From positions 1 through 18,830 of the forward strand of contig JAOAPG010000121.1 in NCBI GenBank assembly GCA_025462785.1: a stretch of 18,830 nt of DNA, read 5' to 3'. The position numbers and the translations under genes were made by a program. Under the pieces are notes generated by a model that made no database searches, was not told where the DNA came from, and saw nothing but the letters and a program-made list of their open reading frames with translations. Below are positions 7,641 through 14,669 of this stretch, piece after piece; the stretch's first letter is position 1, and the number at the start of each line of letters is the position of its first letter. This DNA is from Acidobacteriaceae bacterium. Its GTDB lineage: Bacteria; Acidobacteriota; Terriglobia; Terriglobales; Acidobacteriaceae.

Positions 7641-8228
7641 TTAGGATGTCACCTTCTCGCAGGTCAACGTAAACTGGAAGGCCTGCAAATCTTTCACCGT
7701 ATCGTCCTGGAAAGTCTCTTTGATCTCGATGTTTTTGAAGTATCCGGTCTTTTGTAGGTTCTGAATTAAATTTGCGACTGCATTTGCGCTCAGAGCGGTG
7801 CCTTCAATATCGATACTGGGCCCCTGATCCTTCATGGTGCTAAGCCAAACTGCCTCGGTTGTATTTACAGTGTCCCCGATCGTGTTCAGCAAGTTGACTG
7901 GTCCAGCCTGACCTGCGCGAAGTTGATCAATTATGTCCACGCGCCGTTTGTAGTTGTCGGCTTGACGTTGCCGCTCTAGGTAGTGCGTCTTCACATCGGC
8001 CAGTTCCCGAGTCTTGACTTCCGCGCGCTGAAGTTGGGAGGCGATACTTTTGCTCTGCTTATCAAGCTGGTTCCAGTAGTAGTAATTGCCCGCTCCCACC
8101 AGAGCGAGCAGGATGACCAGCTTAAGCATGGGGGAGATAGGGTCGCCCATCTCCATGATCGCTGGAGCTGCGACACTTGAGCGCTTCCCTTTTGCCTTCG
8201 GTATTCCGAGTAAGTTGATTCGGATCAT
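7641..8228 (-). CDS. pilN: Type IV pilus assembly protein PilN
   Basis: PilN is a bitopic inner-membrane protein whose short cytoplasmic tail binds PilM. The protein starts MIRINLLGIP, which carries the INLLP-type PilM-binding motif with Gly in place of the usual Pro. One membrane segment lies at about 34-51 (LKLVILLALVGAGNYYYW), then a coiled coil (about 55-105), then a periplasmic domain (VNLLNTIGDTVN, TGYFKNIEIKE, FQFTLTCE). 195 residues is the usual length. The ATG overlaps the pilM stop by 4 bases (ATGA), so the two are probably translated together. Confidence 0.93.
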   Translation of the reverse strand: MIRINLLGIPKAKGKRSSVAAPAIMEMGDPISPMLKLVILLALVGAGNYYYWNQLDKQSKSIASQLQRAEVKTRELADVKTHYLERQRQADNYKRRVDIIDQLRAGQAGPVNLLNTIGDTVNTTEAVWLSTMKDQGPSIDIEGTALSANAVANLIQNLQKTGYFKNIEIKETFQDDTVKDLQAFQFTLTCEKVTS

Positions 8229-9280
8229 AAGCTTTCAAAACTCCTTAGGGCCAAACCCACTGCAACTGCCAACTGGCCCGCGTTCTTCTCGATCAACTCC
8301 GCTCCCGGGCCATCTACTGGCGGAGCAATCTTCTGGAATGGATTAAAGATCTCCACCGGCAAAGAAAATTCTTGCCGCAACGCCTCGACCAATCCCGGAA
8401 CTTTCGAAGACCCGCCCGCTAAATAAATTTTCTCGATGTGCTCTCCCGCTGCACTCGCGCGGAAGAAGTCGAATGTCTTTTGAATCTCAAGCACGATAAT
8501 CTCGGTCACTTGCTGTAGAATCGGCGTCTTCGCATCTTCGCTGACCGTGCCTACTTTGTTTCCTAGCTTCAACGACTCCGCATCGTCAAAACTCAGATCT
8601 AATTCCTTCTGGAGCGAATCCGTATACTGATGCCCGCCTACGCTGACGTCGCGCGGGAACAACGGTGTAGTGCCCTTCACGATATTGATGTTCATTACGC
8701 TAGCGCCCAGGTTCAAGAGCGCCACCACCTGCCCCGGCGCGGGTTCGTAGTTGTACTCGTAGCAGTTCTGCAATGCGAGGGCATCGATGTCCACAATAGC
8801 CGGAGCCTTGCCGGACATCGAGAGTACGTTGGTGTAATTCAGGATCTTGTCCTTCTTTACGGCGACCAGCAAAACATCCATCTGCGGATTGCCGGCGTCT
8901 TCTGAAAGAATCTGGTAATCGAGATTTACGTCTGCCAGATCAAAGGGAATGTGCTGAGCGGCTTCTTTCTGGATCGTCTCAGCCAGTTCCTGATCGCTCA
9001 TGGAAGGCAAAGAAATCCTTTTGACGATAACCGAGTGCCCGCTGACTGCCGTGGCCACGCTTCTTGTCTTAATCTGGGTCTCCGCGAACAGCTTCGAAAT
9101 AGCGCTCGAAACCGTGCCTGAATCCACGATCATGGAATCGACGACAATATCTGGAGCCAGCGGTTCCAGCCCCAAATGAGTCACTTCAATTCCGTTGCGG
9201 CCTTTCTTCAGTTCAACGGCCTTTATGCTTGACGACCCCACATCCAGACCAACAATCGACTTCGATCCCAATCCAAACAT
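8225..9280 (-). CDS. pilM: Type IV pilus assembly protein PilM, actin-like ATP-binding
   Basis: PilM is a cytoplasmic FtsA/actin-like protein that binds the PilN tail. The 351 residues match the family. The actin-fold nucleotide motifs are visible: phosphate-1 VGLDVGSSSIKAVEL (10-24), phosphate-2 ALLNLGASVMNINIV, and the adenosine motif IYLAGGSSKVPGLVEAL near residue 295. The SHS2 region (SGHSVIVKRISLPSMSDQEL and EAAQHIPFDLADVNLDYQIL) is typical of PilM. It lies 10 bases after the upstream HTH gene. Confidence 0.95.
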   Translation of the reverse strand: MFGLGSKSIVGLDVGSSSIKAVELKKGRNGIEVTHLGLEPLAPDIVVDSMIVDSGTVSSAISKLFAETQIKTRSVATAVSGHSVIVKRISLPSMSDQELAETIQKEAAQHIPFDLADVNLDYQILSEDAGNPQMDVLLVAVKKDKILNYTNVLSMSGKAPAIVDIDALALQNCYEYNYEPAPGQVVALLNLGASVMNINIVKGTTPLFPRDVSVGGHQYTDSLQKELDLSFDDAESLKLGNKVGTVSEDAKTPILQQVTEIIVLEIQKTFDFFRASAAGEHIEKIYLAGGSSKVPGLVEALRQEFSLPVEIFNPFQKIAPPVDGPGAELIEKNAGQLAVAVGLALRSFESL

Positions 9281-9290
9281 GTGCCCGCCT

Positions 9291-9524
9291 TTACAGTTGC
9301 CCGGCAGCTTTGGCAGCCGCCTTCGGTTTATTGCTCTGGACTTCCACCTGGCTGGATTTCTGTTCCATCCATTCGTCCAGCTTCGATTTTTTGAACCGCC
9401 AACGATTGCCCAACTTGAAAGCAGGAATCTTCTGTTCGCCCACGTACTTGTAAAGCGTGTCCGGACTCACTCCCAAATACTGCGAAGCCTGTCGAATGTT
9501 CATGACTTCTCGCGAGTCGGCCAT
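9291..9524 (-). CDS. Small excisionase-type (MerR-like) helix-turn-helix protein ahead of pilM
   Basis: A 77-residue protein read from the ATG at 9524 (MADSREVMNIRQASQYL); an ORF extends 31 codons further up, but that part is Arg-rich and unlike the family. The start has GAGGGA 11 bases upstream. Residues 8-58 form a winged helix-turn-helix of the excisionase/MerR kind: MNIRQASQYLGVSPDTLYKY (helix-turn-helix), KIPAFKLGNRWRFKKSKLDEW (wing and closing helix, in part). The tail is Lys/Ala-rich and likely disordered. Family members bind DNA; no integrase or phage gene lies nearby, so a role in excision is unlikely. Being 10 bases from pilM, it is probably co-transcribed with the pil genes and could regulate them; this is inference. 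Confidence 0.85.
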   Translation of the reverse strand: MADSREVMNIRQASQYLGVSPDTLYKYVGEQKIPAFKLGNRWRFKKSKLDEWMEQKSSQVEVQSNKPKAAAKAAGQL

Positions 9525-9766
9525 AATTCCAATCCCTCTTCGTCTTCGTCCTGCTATCGCCTCTAGGTCCTGCGTTCCGATTTCGTATGCAATTCGCCGA
9601 CAATCGAAACAGCACAAACCACCCTCGAAAAACCTGTTCGAGTGATTTAGGTGTGCTGAGCATATATCAGCCCCGAATGACGGGAGGTCAAAGCGTCTCT
9701 CCGCGTTTTATTGGGTTTTATGGGGATTTCTTGGAAGTTAGGCTTGGACCAGTTGCACACACAGTC

Positions 9767-9790
9767 TATATATTGGGCTTTTAAGCCCAA
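9767..9790. promoter_or_regulatory. Palindrome TTGGGCTT-TT-AAGCCCAA next to TATATA
   Basis: Bases 9773-9780 and 9783-9790 form perfect 8-bp inverted arms separated by TT. TATATA (9767-9772) abuts the left arm. The arrangement fits an operator over a promoter, or a short hairpin, about 245 bases upstream of the HTH-pil operon and 225 bases before the permease start. No binding protein is known to me; the HTH protein encoded nearby is a candidate. Confidence 0.4.
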
Positions 9791-9996
9791 GCAGGCCTAC
9801 TAATAGCATTCCATAGATGTGGCCTTCCTGCGTCACCTGAGAACCATAACTAAAGTACTAACGGCAGTACCAAAGTTGTTGTACGCAAGGGAAGAATGGA
9901 TTCGTTTAAACGTGCTGCGCGTCCTCCTGCGATTTCAGCTCTGAGCTCAGTCTAAGAACTTAACCAACCAAGCTCACTCGATCAGAGAATCCAGCT

Positions 9997-10002
9997 AGGA
10001 GG
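9997..10002 (+). promoter_or_regulatory. Ribosome binding site favouring a TTG start
   Basis: AGGAGG ends 13 bases before the in-frame TTG at 10016 and 34 bases before the first ATG at 10037. The spacing is long for the TTG and too long for the ATG, so the TTG is the better of the two. Confidence 0.5.
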
Positions 10003-10015
10003 CTGTGTACTTGTC

Positions 10016-11284
10016 TTGGCGATACAATATTTCATCATGCGCACCAGCTTGGACCTTTTCGCGCAAATTTTCCGCAACTTGTGGGGACACAAACTGCGTT
10101 CCTTCCTCACCATGTTCGGCATTGCATGGGGCGTCGGATCCCTATTGTTGCTGGTTGGCTTGGGAGAAGGATTCCGATCAGGGAACAAACGGGAAATGGC
10201 CGAGTACGGGAAAGACATCATGTTCATATTTCCCGGACGTGCCCCAGTCGTTGAAGGGAGAATGAATTCCGCGAGGAATTATCTACTTACTTATCAAGAC
10301 TTTCTGGACATCTATAAGGAAGCACCGCACGTCCGTAATGCGTCTCCTGTTCTTTCTCGTGCCGACGTGCATGCTGTGAGCGAGTTTGCCACTGCAAATG
10401 GCGAGATTATTGGCGTCGAGCCCCAATTCAGCGACATCCGATTTCTTCCTCTCAAGCAAGGAAGATGGCTGAACGCGCTCGACGAGACGCAGAAGCGCAG
10501 CGTCATAGTGCTCGGCGATGAACTAACGAAGAACTTGTTTCCTGGTCGGCCTGCTGTTGGGGCCAGCATCCTGCTCAATGGCATCAGCTTTCAAGTTATC
10601 GGTAGCATTCGTCGAGTAGGACGTGGAGACGACAATTCCACGAATATGCGGGGCTACATTCCCTATCAGGTGATGGCCACTGATTTTCCGCTTAAAGGCG
10701 AGAACCACCAAAACTCCATTTCGTTCATCAACTACCAGCCGCGCGTTACCGACGAACACTTAGTCGCTCAGGATGAAGTTCGCAGGATCATCGCCCGCAA
10801 CCACAGCTTCGATTATCACGATGTGAATGCTTTTGAGGGCTGGGACACGATTCAGCAATCGAAAATGGTGGGCACAATCTTCGATGCCATGAACACGTTT
10901 CTGGGAGCCGTAGGTTTGGTCACGCTCGCGTTAGGTGCGATCGGCGTTATCAACATCATGCTAGTAGCTGTAAGCGAACGCACCCGCGAGATCGGGTTGC
11001 GTAAAGCTCTAGGTGCCACCAACCGTAGCATTCTGTTTCAGTTTTTTCTGGAAGGAATCATTCTGACGCTATTCAGTGGGCTCATTGGAATGGGCGCAGC
11101 TGGCGGCCTGATGATGCTTATGGGCACCGTGCAGGGGCCGGGCGGATTCGATCCTCCCAAGTTGGTCCCCATGACCGCGATTCTTGCGATCGCAAGCTTA
11201 ACCGTCGCTGGAGTGATTGCCGGAATCTATCCCGCTCGCAAAGCCGCCATGCTTCCGCCTGTTGAAGCCCTCCGACAAGAGTAA
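10016..11284 (+). CDS. ABC transporter permease, MacB/FtsX type (first of pair)
   Basis: An inner-membrane permease of the MacB/LolCE type, which couples cytoplasmic ATP hydrolysis to extraction or export of envelope substrates. Start TTG at 10016 (422 residues); ATG at 10037 would give 415. Layout: first membrane segment about 30-50 (LTMFGIAWGVGSLLLLVGLG), large periplasmic MacB-PCD domain about 52-285, then three membrane segments about 295-318, 342-368 and 386-405. The cytoplasmic coupling motif SERTREIGLRKALGAT (320-335) and the C-terminal YPARKAAMLPPVEALR are hallmarks of the FtsX domain. No ATPase domain or gene is linked. The substrate cannot be read from the sequence. The next permease starts 25 bases after the stop. 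Confidence 0.9.
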   Translation: MAIQYFIMRTSLDLFAQIFRNLWGHKLRSFLTMFGIAWGVGSLLLLVGLGEGFRSGNKREMAEYGKDIMFIFPGRAPVVEGRMNSARNYLLTYQDFLDIYKEAPHVRNASPVLSRADVHAVSEFATANGEIIGVEPQFSDIRFLPLKQGRWLNALDETQKRSVIVLGDELTKNLFPGRPAVGASILLNGISFQVIGSIRRVGRGDDNSTNMRGYIPYQVMATDFPLKGENHQNSISFINYQPRVTDEHLVAQDEVRRIIARNHSFDYHDVNAFEGWDTIQQSKMVGTIFDAMNTFLGAVGLVTLALGAIGVINIMLVAVSERTREIGLRKALGATNRSILFQFFLEGIILTLFSGLIGMGAAGGLMMLMGTVQGPGGFDPPKLVPMTAILAIASLTVAGVIAGIYPARKAAMLPPVEALRQE

Positions 11285-11300
11285 ACTCGTAACAGATTTC

Positions 11301-11305
11301 AGGAG
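11301..11305 (+). promoter_or_regulatory. Ribosome binding site fixing the start of the second permease
   Basis: AGGAG lies 4 bases before the ATG at 11310. The open frame reaches back to 11217 inside the first permease, but this site and the homology to MacB-type N-termini favour the internal ATG. Confidence 0.75.
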
Positions 11306-11309
11306 CACG

Positions 11310-12551
11310 ATGTTTCGCGATTTGTTTCATGAAGCTTATGGCGCGATGCGGTACAACCGCCGCCGCACCGCGCTCACCATGCTTGGAATGGCCTGGGGCA
11401 TAGCAACAGTTGTCATGCTGCTGGCCTATGGTGACGGCTTCGGCCAAGCCTGCGCCAACATCTTCGCCAACTTTGGCACGAAGCTGATGATTTTGGTGCC
11501 GGGCCGCACTTCGATGCAGGCAGGCGGCCAAAAAGCTGGAGTGCCCGTCCGATTCACGATGGATGATGTGGAGACGCTCACCACCAATCTTCCCCAGATC
11601 ACTCACATTACTCCCGAAGTTTCGAAGCAAGCCAACATTCAGTATGAAACTCGCACATTCGCATGGAACGTGACCGGCAATTATCCTAATGTCCTTTCCG
11701 TTCGCGCTCTCAAACTGGGCACAGGCCGCTTTTATAACGCTGAAGACGAGATGCAGCACGCTCGCGTGGCCGTCTTAGGCTCGGAGGCTAAAGAGAAGTT
11801 GTTTTCGGGGCGGAACGCGCTGGGGGAGCACGTTCGTATAGATGGCCTGAGCTTCGAAGTCGTCGGCATTTTAAAACCTAAAATGCAAGAGGGAGATGAC
11901 GATATCAATCGCGTCATCTACATACCTTTCACGAGCATGAGCGATCTTAAGGACACACACTATCTCGACTCCATCTGGTTCAACTACGAAACTCCTGAGT
12001 ACGAGAGACTCGAACAGTCAGCGCGCGATGTGATGGCAACTCAACACAAATTCAGTCAGGCGGATCGCCGTGCCATGAGGGTGTTCAACCTGATGACGCA
12101 GGTCCATCAATTCGAGATCATCACGATGGGTTTGAAGATTCTGCTCGGATTTATCGGAACATTGACGCTTGGCATTGGCGGAGTCGGCCTGATGAACATC
12201 ATGCTCGTATCAGTGACCCAGCGCACCCGAGAGATTGGAGTAGAGAAGGCATTGGGAGCACGTAGGCGCCATATCCTGGTGCAATTCCTCGCCGAGGCTC
12301 TTGCAATTACGTTCATTGGTGGAGTGCTCGGAGTGGTTCTCGCTTATGCGGTTGCACTTTCTGTGGGAAGGCTCACCTTGTACAGCGCATTCGCGAAAAA
12401 TGCTGCAGCAGGAGATATACGCCTTATTATTGCGCCGGGAACACTGATCGTAGCCGCAATCATTCTGGGAGCCGTTGGGTTAATAAGCGGAATGGTTCCC
12501 GCAATTCGCGCATCTCGTCTCGATCCAATCGAGGCATTGCGCTACGAGTAG
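11310..12551 (+). CDS. ABC transporter permease, MacB/FtsX type (second of pair)
   Basis: A second permease of the same family, 413 residues from MFRDLFHEAYGAM. First membrane segment about 21-40 (ALTMLGMAWGIATVVMLLAY), periplasmic MacB-PCD domain about 45-265, three C-terminal membrane segments about 275-300, 330-352 and 376-397. The coupling motif TQRTREIGVEKALGARRR (303-320) and the tail PAIRASRLDPIEALRYE are present. The two permeases share layout and many residues (HKLRS/RRRTALTM-FGIAWG, VLG-E--K-LFPGR/FSGR, LNG-SFQVIG/IDG-SFEVVG) and look like ancient duplicates that could form a heterodimer. The pair lacks an ATPase gene, so it would need one from elsewhere in the genome. Confidence 0.9.
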   Translation: MFRDLFHEAYGAMRYNRRRTALTMLGMAWGIATVVMLLAYGDGFGQACANIFANFGTKLMILVPGRTSMQAGGQKAGVPVRFTMDDVETLTTNLPQITHITPEVSKQANIQYETRTFAWNVTGNYPNVLSVRALKLGTGRFYNAEDEMQHARVAVLGSEAKEKLFSGRNALGEHVRIDGLSFEVVGILKPKMQEGDDDINRVIYIPFTSMSDLKDTHYLDSIWFNYETPEYERLEQSARDVMATQHKFSQADRRAMRVFNLMTQVHQFEIITMGLKILLGFIGTLTLGIGGVGLMNIMLVSVTQRTREIGVEKALGARRRHILVQFLAEALAITFIGGVLGVVLAYAVALSVGRLTLYSAFAKNAAAGDIRLIIAPGTLIVAAIILGAVGLISGMVPAIRASRLDPIEALRYE

Positions 12552-12655
12552 ATACGGGTTTTATTCTCGGATATTTTCGAAGAAGCTTCCCCGGCTTTTC
12601 ATCGCTCGTAAATCCATGCTCAATGCGATAATCTTCTTTCCTTTTTTACTTATCC

Positions 12656-12660
12656 GGAGG
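12656..12660 (+). promoter_or_regulatory. Ribosome binding site for a TTG-started doxX gene
   Basis: GGAGG ends 5 bases before TTG at 12666, ideal spacing. It decides the TTG start, because the frame has no ATG upstream or near the N-terminus. Confidence 0.75.
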
Positions 12661-12665
12661 AAGCT

Positions 12666-13085
12666 TTGCGCTATTTAGACAGTCTCCAGCCTTTTGCCTT
12701 ATTCGTTTTGCGCCTCGTGCTCGGGATCATCATGATCGGTCACGGGTACTCCAAGGTTTTTGGGGGCCTTCATCACCACGTACAGTTCGTCGGTAGTCTC
12801 GGATTACCCGGATGGCTGGCCTATCTTTCTGCTGCCGCGGAATTTTTTGGTGGCATTCTTGTAATCGTTGGTCTGCTCACGCGGCTCGCCGCCTTTGCTA
12901 TCACGGTCGACCTAGTGGTCGCGATCGTGAAAGTGCATTGGCACAATGGACTGCTCGGTAATGGTGGGTACCAATTCCCTCTCGCACTGGCGGCTATCGC
13001 GTTCGCATTGATCTTTTTCGGTCCGGGACCGATCGCACTTGAAGCGCTGCGCGGTGGACTAGGAACTGGACGCTCCCGTAAGTAA
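12666..13085 (+). CDS. DoxX family membrane protein
   Basis: 139 residues with a TTG start (read as MRYLDSLQPFALFVL). Four membrane segments are visible: about 10-28 (FALFVLRLVLGIIMIGHGY), 50-70 (WLAYLSAAAEFFGGILVIVGL), 73-92 (LAAFAITVDLVVAIVKVH) and 103-120 (FPLALAAIAFALIFFGPG). GHGYSKVFGG and the mid-protein AAEFFGGI are characteristic of DoxX/DoxD-related proteins, which are linked to quinone-dependent or redox functions in some organisms but mostly uncharacterised. It starts 114 bases after the permease pair on the same strand; whether it is co-transcribed is not clear. Its end faces a convergent gene across a shared hairpin. Confidence 0.88.
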   Translation: MRYLDSLQPFALFVLRLVLGIIMIGHGYSKVFGGLHHHVQFVGSLGLPGWLAYLSAAAEFFGGILVIVGLLTRLAAFAITVDLVVAIVKVHWHNGLLGNGGYQFPLALAAIAFALIFFGPGPIALEALRGGLGTGRSRK

Positions 13086-13114
13086 AAAAACGAAAGGCCC
13101 GGTTGTTCCGGGCC
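13084..13114. terminator. Shared terminator between convergent genes
   Basis: Stem GGCCCGG (13096-13102) / CCGGGCC (13108-13114), loop TTGTT. On the minus strand the stem is followed by TTTCG and seven T (13090-13084), a good intrinsic terminator for the 13140-13670 gene. On the plus strand the T run is weak (TTTT at 13127-13130), so it may also stop doxX transcripts, less strongly. Confidence 0.8.
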
Positions 13115-13139
13115 ATATGCTCATAGTTTTGACGGAAGA

Positions 13140-13670
13140 TTAGTATCGCCGCCCACCCGATGCGATCACGTCGTTGGGGACATTCTGTGGGATATTATTC
13201 CGGGCCTTCAAATCCTCCATCCGTTCTTCCATACTGTGCATTTGTTCGCGATTGTTGCTCTCCCGATATTCCTGCCAGCGGGAATAGTAACTGTTAAAGT
13301 CCCGCTGCGCTTCCGGCGACAGCCGTCCGCTCCATCGATCCCCACCACGATCATGGTCACGGTCTCCATCTCTGTCACGATAGTTGTCACGATCGCGATC
13401 GCGATCGCGATCATATCCGCCCTCTCTTCCATTTGAGGCAACCCTGTCAAAAGGCACATCGCCGGGAATACCATTCCGCTCCATCACTTCGCGCATACGG
13501 TGTTCCATGCTGCGCTCCTGATCACGGTTGTTTGTCTGTCTGTATTCGATCCAGCGCGAGTAGTAGCTGTCGAATTTGCTTTGGTCCTCGGGAGAAAGCC
13601 GATGCTCCTGAGCAAAGCCAGGCAGTGCGAACGCCAGCAGCAGAGCCGCGACTCCAATAAACTTTTTCAT
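13140..13670 (-). CDS. Secreted protein with two 56-residue YYSRW repeats and a DR-rich linker
   Basis: I do not recognise a named family. 176 residues: signal peptide 1-20 (MKKFIGVAALLLAFALPGFA, cleavage before QEH), repeat 1 at 24-79, charged linker about 82-113 rich in DRDR/DHDR, repeat 2 at 116-171. Each repeat is exactly 56 residues with the pattern RLSP-x-x-Q...FxSYYSRWxEYRxxNN, then SMExRM...RNxIPxxVPxDxxAS. The repeats are predicted to be helical (long amphipathic stretches closed by an IP..VP segment). There is no Cys, no lipobox and no membrane anchor after the signal, so a periplasmic or extracellular location is likely. ATG at 13670 has GGAGGG 6 bases upstream. It is the shorter paralogue of the next leftward-reading gene (13859-14659). 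Function unknown. Confidence 0.85.
   Translation of the reverse strand: MKKFIGVAALLLAFALPGFAQEHRLSPEDQSKFDSYYSRWIEYRQTNNRDQERSMEHRMREVMERNGIPGDVPFDRVASNGREGGYDRDRDRDRDNYRDRDGDRDHDRGGDRWSGRLSPEAQRDFNSYYSRWQEYRESNNREQMHSMEERMEDLKARNNIPQNVPNDVIASGGRRY
13338..13412 (-). repeat. DR-coding hexamer tract, with near-perfect GATCGC tandem run
   Basis: The tract encodes residues 87-111, mostly alternating Asp and Arg. Within it 13391-13412 is an unbroken run of three GATCGC units plus GATC. The 6-base unit equals one Asp-Arg dipeptide, so slippage would change linker length but keep frame. Confidence 0.8.
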
Positions 13671-13810
13671 AATCGCCCTCCATTCAAGATAACGAGGCAG
13701 CTATGCTCTAGAAACTGCTTCGTGGCAAGACTATGACTCTGACTCTGAACTGCGGATGAGGGTTGGCCCGAGAGTTACGAAAAAAATCCAGTAATTAGTA
13801 TCAGGACAAG

Positions 13811-13834
13811 AAAATGGGGCCGCAATCCGGCCCC
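13811..13834 (-). terminator. Terminator after the three-repeat secreted protein
   Basis: On the minus strand GGGGCCG (13834-13828), loop GATTG, CGGCCCC (13822-13816), then ATTTTC. It starts 24 bases after the stop codon at 13859. The T run is short (4), but the 7-bp GC stem is stable. Confidence 0.7.
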
Positions 13835-13858
13835 AGTCACGATTGCTGCCAAACTACC

Positions 13859-14659
13859 CTATCTTTGCGAAGCGATCACATCATAAGGGACGTTGCCGGG
13901 AATGTTGTAGTGCGCCATCACATCATTCATTCGTCCTTCCATGCTTCTGACCTGATCCCAATCGCGCCGCTGCCGATACTCTAGCCACCGTGAATAATAG
14001 CTGTCGAACCGGCCCTGGTCCTCGGGTGATAGTTGCCGGCTCCAGCGAACCCAGCCATGCCAATCCACATTGGAAGCCAGCCGCCAGTAAGGCGTGTCAG
14101 CGGGAATATTGTTGCGGGCCATCACATCATTCATTCGGAGTTCCATGCTCACGATCTGATCCCGATCGTGGTTCTGGCGATATTGCTGCCAGCGGGAGAA
14201 ATAGCTGTCGAACCTGCGCTGATCGTCACCCTGAAGACGCCCGCGCCAGTTGTCGTAGCCTCGATAAGCATCGTGATCGCGGTCCCGGTCATGGTCGCGA
14301 TCGTGATCTCTGTCGCGGTCCTGGTCCCGATCTCTGTCGTGATCTCTTTCCCGATCATGATCGCCGCCACGATCATGGTCTCGGTCACGATCATGATCAT
14401 CGCCACGGAACCCCTGGCCATTCGACGCTACTCTTTCATAGGGAACCTCACGCGGAATCCCATATCGCGCATACAAATCGAACATGCGCCTTTCCATGCT
14501 TGCCATCTGCTCGCGATTATTCGTTTGTCTATACTCCTGCCACCGCGAGTAATAGCTGTCGAACCTGCCCTGATCCTCTGGCGAAAGCCGATGCTCGTGA
14601 GCAAGCACGGGCGCAACGAACGCCAAACACAAAGCCGCAATTCCGAGAAGCCTTTTCAT
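13859..14659 (-). CDS. Secreted protein with three 56-residue YYSRW repeats and a long DR/DH tract
   Basis: Unrecognised family; paralogue of the 176-residue protein at 13140-13670. I chose the ATG at 14659 because GGGAGGG lies 3 bases upstream; the frame extends to a TTG at 14671, but that would place the SD inside the gene. 266 residues: signal peptide 1-20 (MKRLLGIAALCLAFVAPVLA), repeat 1 at 24-79, polyampholyte tract about 87-131 of D, R and H, repeat 2 at 141-196, Trp-rich spacer 197-208 (NVDWHGWVRWSR), repeat 3 at 209-264. All three repeats are exactly 56 residues and share FDSYYSRW (FDSYFSRW in repeat 2), EYRQ/QYRQ, SMExRM and IPxxxPY. Repeats 2 and 3 are closer to each other (RMNDVMA) than to repeat 1, which is closest to repeat 1 of the paralogue. 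Mature-chain Cys is absent. Function unknown; a secreted or envelope-associated structural role is only a guess. Confidence 0.85.
   Translation of the reverse strand: MKRLLGIAALCLAFVAPVLAHEHRLSPEDQGRFDSYYSRWQEYRQTNNREQMASMERRMFDLYARYGIPREVPYERVASNGQGFRGDDHDRDRDHDRGGDHDRERDHDRDRDQDRDRDHDRDHDRDRDHDAYRGYDNWRGRLQGDDQRRFDSYFSRWQQYRQNHDRDQIVSMELRMNDVMARNNIPADTPYWRLASNVDWHGWVRWSRQLSPEDQGRFDSYYSRWLEYRQRRDWDQVRSMEGRMNDVMAHYNIPGNVPYDVIASQR
14270..14401 (-). repeat. Hexamer-period tract coding D/R/H polyampholyte
   Basis: About 130 bases built from imperfect 6-base units (GATCAT, GATCGC, GGTCCC, GGTCGC on the plus strand) encode residues 87-130. Asp alternates with Arg and His. GATC occurs repeatedly. 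The tract is about twice as long as its counterpart in the paralogue. Confidence 0.8.
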
Positions 14660-14662
14660 GAA

Positions 14663-14669
14663 CCCTCCC
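14663..14669 (-). promoter_or_regulatory. Ribosome binding site fixing the start at 14659
   Basis: On the minus strand GGGAGGG ends 3 bases before the ATG, with GGAG-type pairing positions 5-9 bases away. It rules out the TTG four codons upstream. Confidence 0.7.

Larger units (their letters stand above)
9525..10015. other. Divergent intergenic region between the pil operon and the permeases
   Basis: No convincing gene is seen in these 491 bases. It must hold the promoters for the leftward HTH-pil operon and the rightward permease pair. It contains an 18-base palindrome beside a TATATA box (9767-9790) and AT-rich stretches at about 9700-9780. I found no sigma-54 type -24/-12 element by eye. 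Confidence 0.6.

Noticed and set aside
9291..9524. Excisionase-type HTH as a sign of a prophage or integrative element
   Set aside because: No integrase, recombinase, attachment repeat or phage gene is nearby; the gene is embedded at the head of a housekeeping pilus operon.
9525..10015. Sigma-54 promoter for the pil operon
   Set aside because: No GG-N10-GC element of the TGGCAC...TTGC type was found by eye in the correct orientation.
12552..12665. Terminator between the second permease and doxX
   Set aside because: The gap is T-rich but has no GC-rich inverted repeat in front of a T run.
13391..13412. GCGATCGC strings resembling the cyanobacterial HIP1 palindrome
   Set aside because: They arise from tandem Asp-Arg codons in a coding repeat and are not spread over the window.
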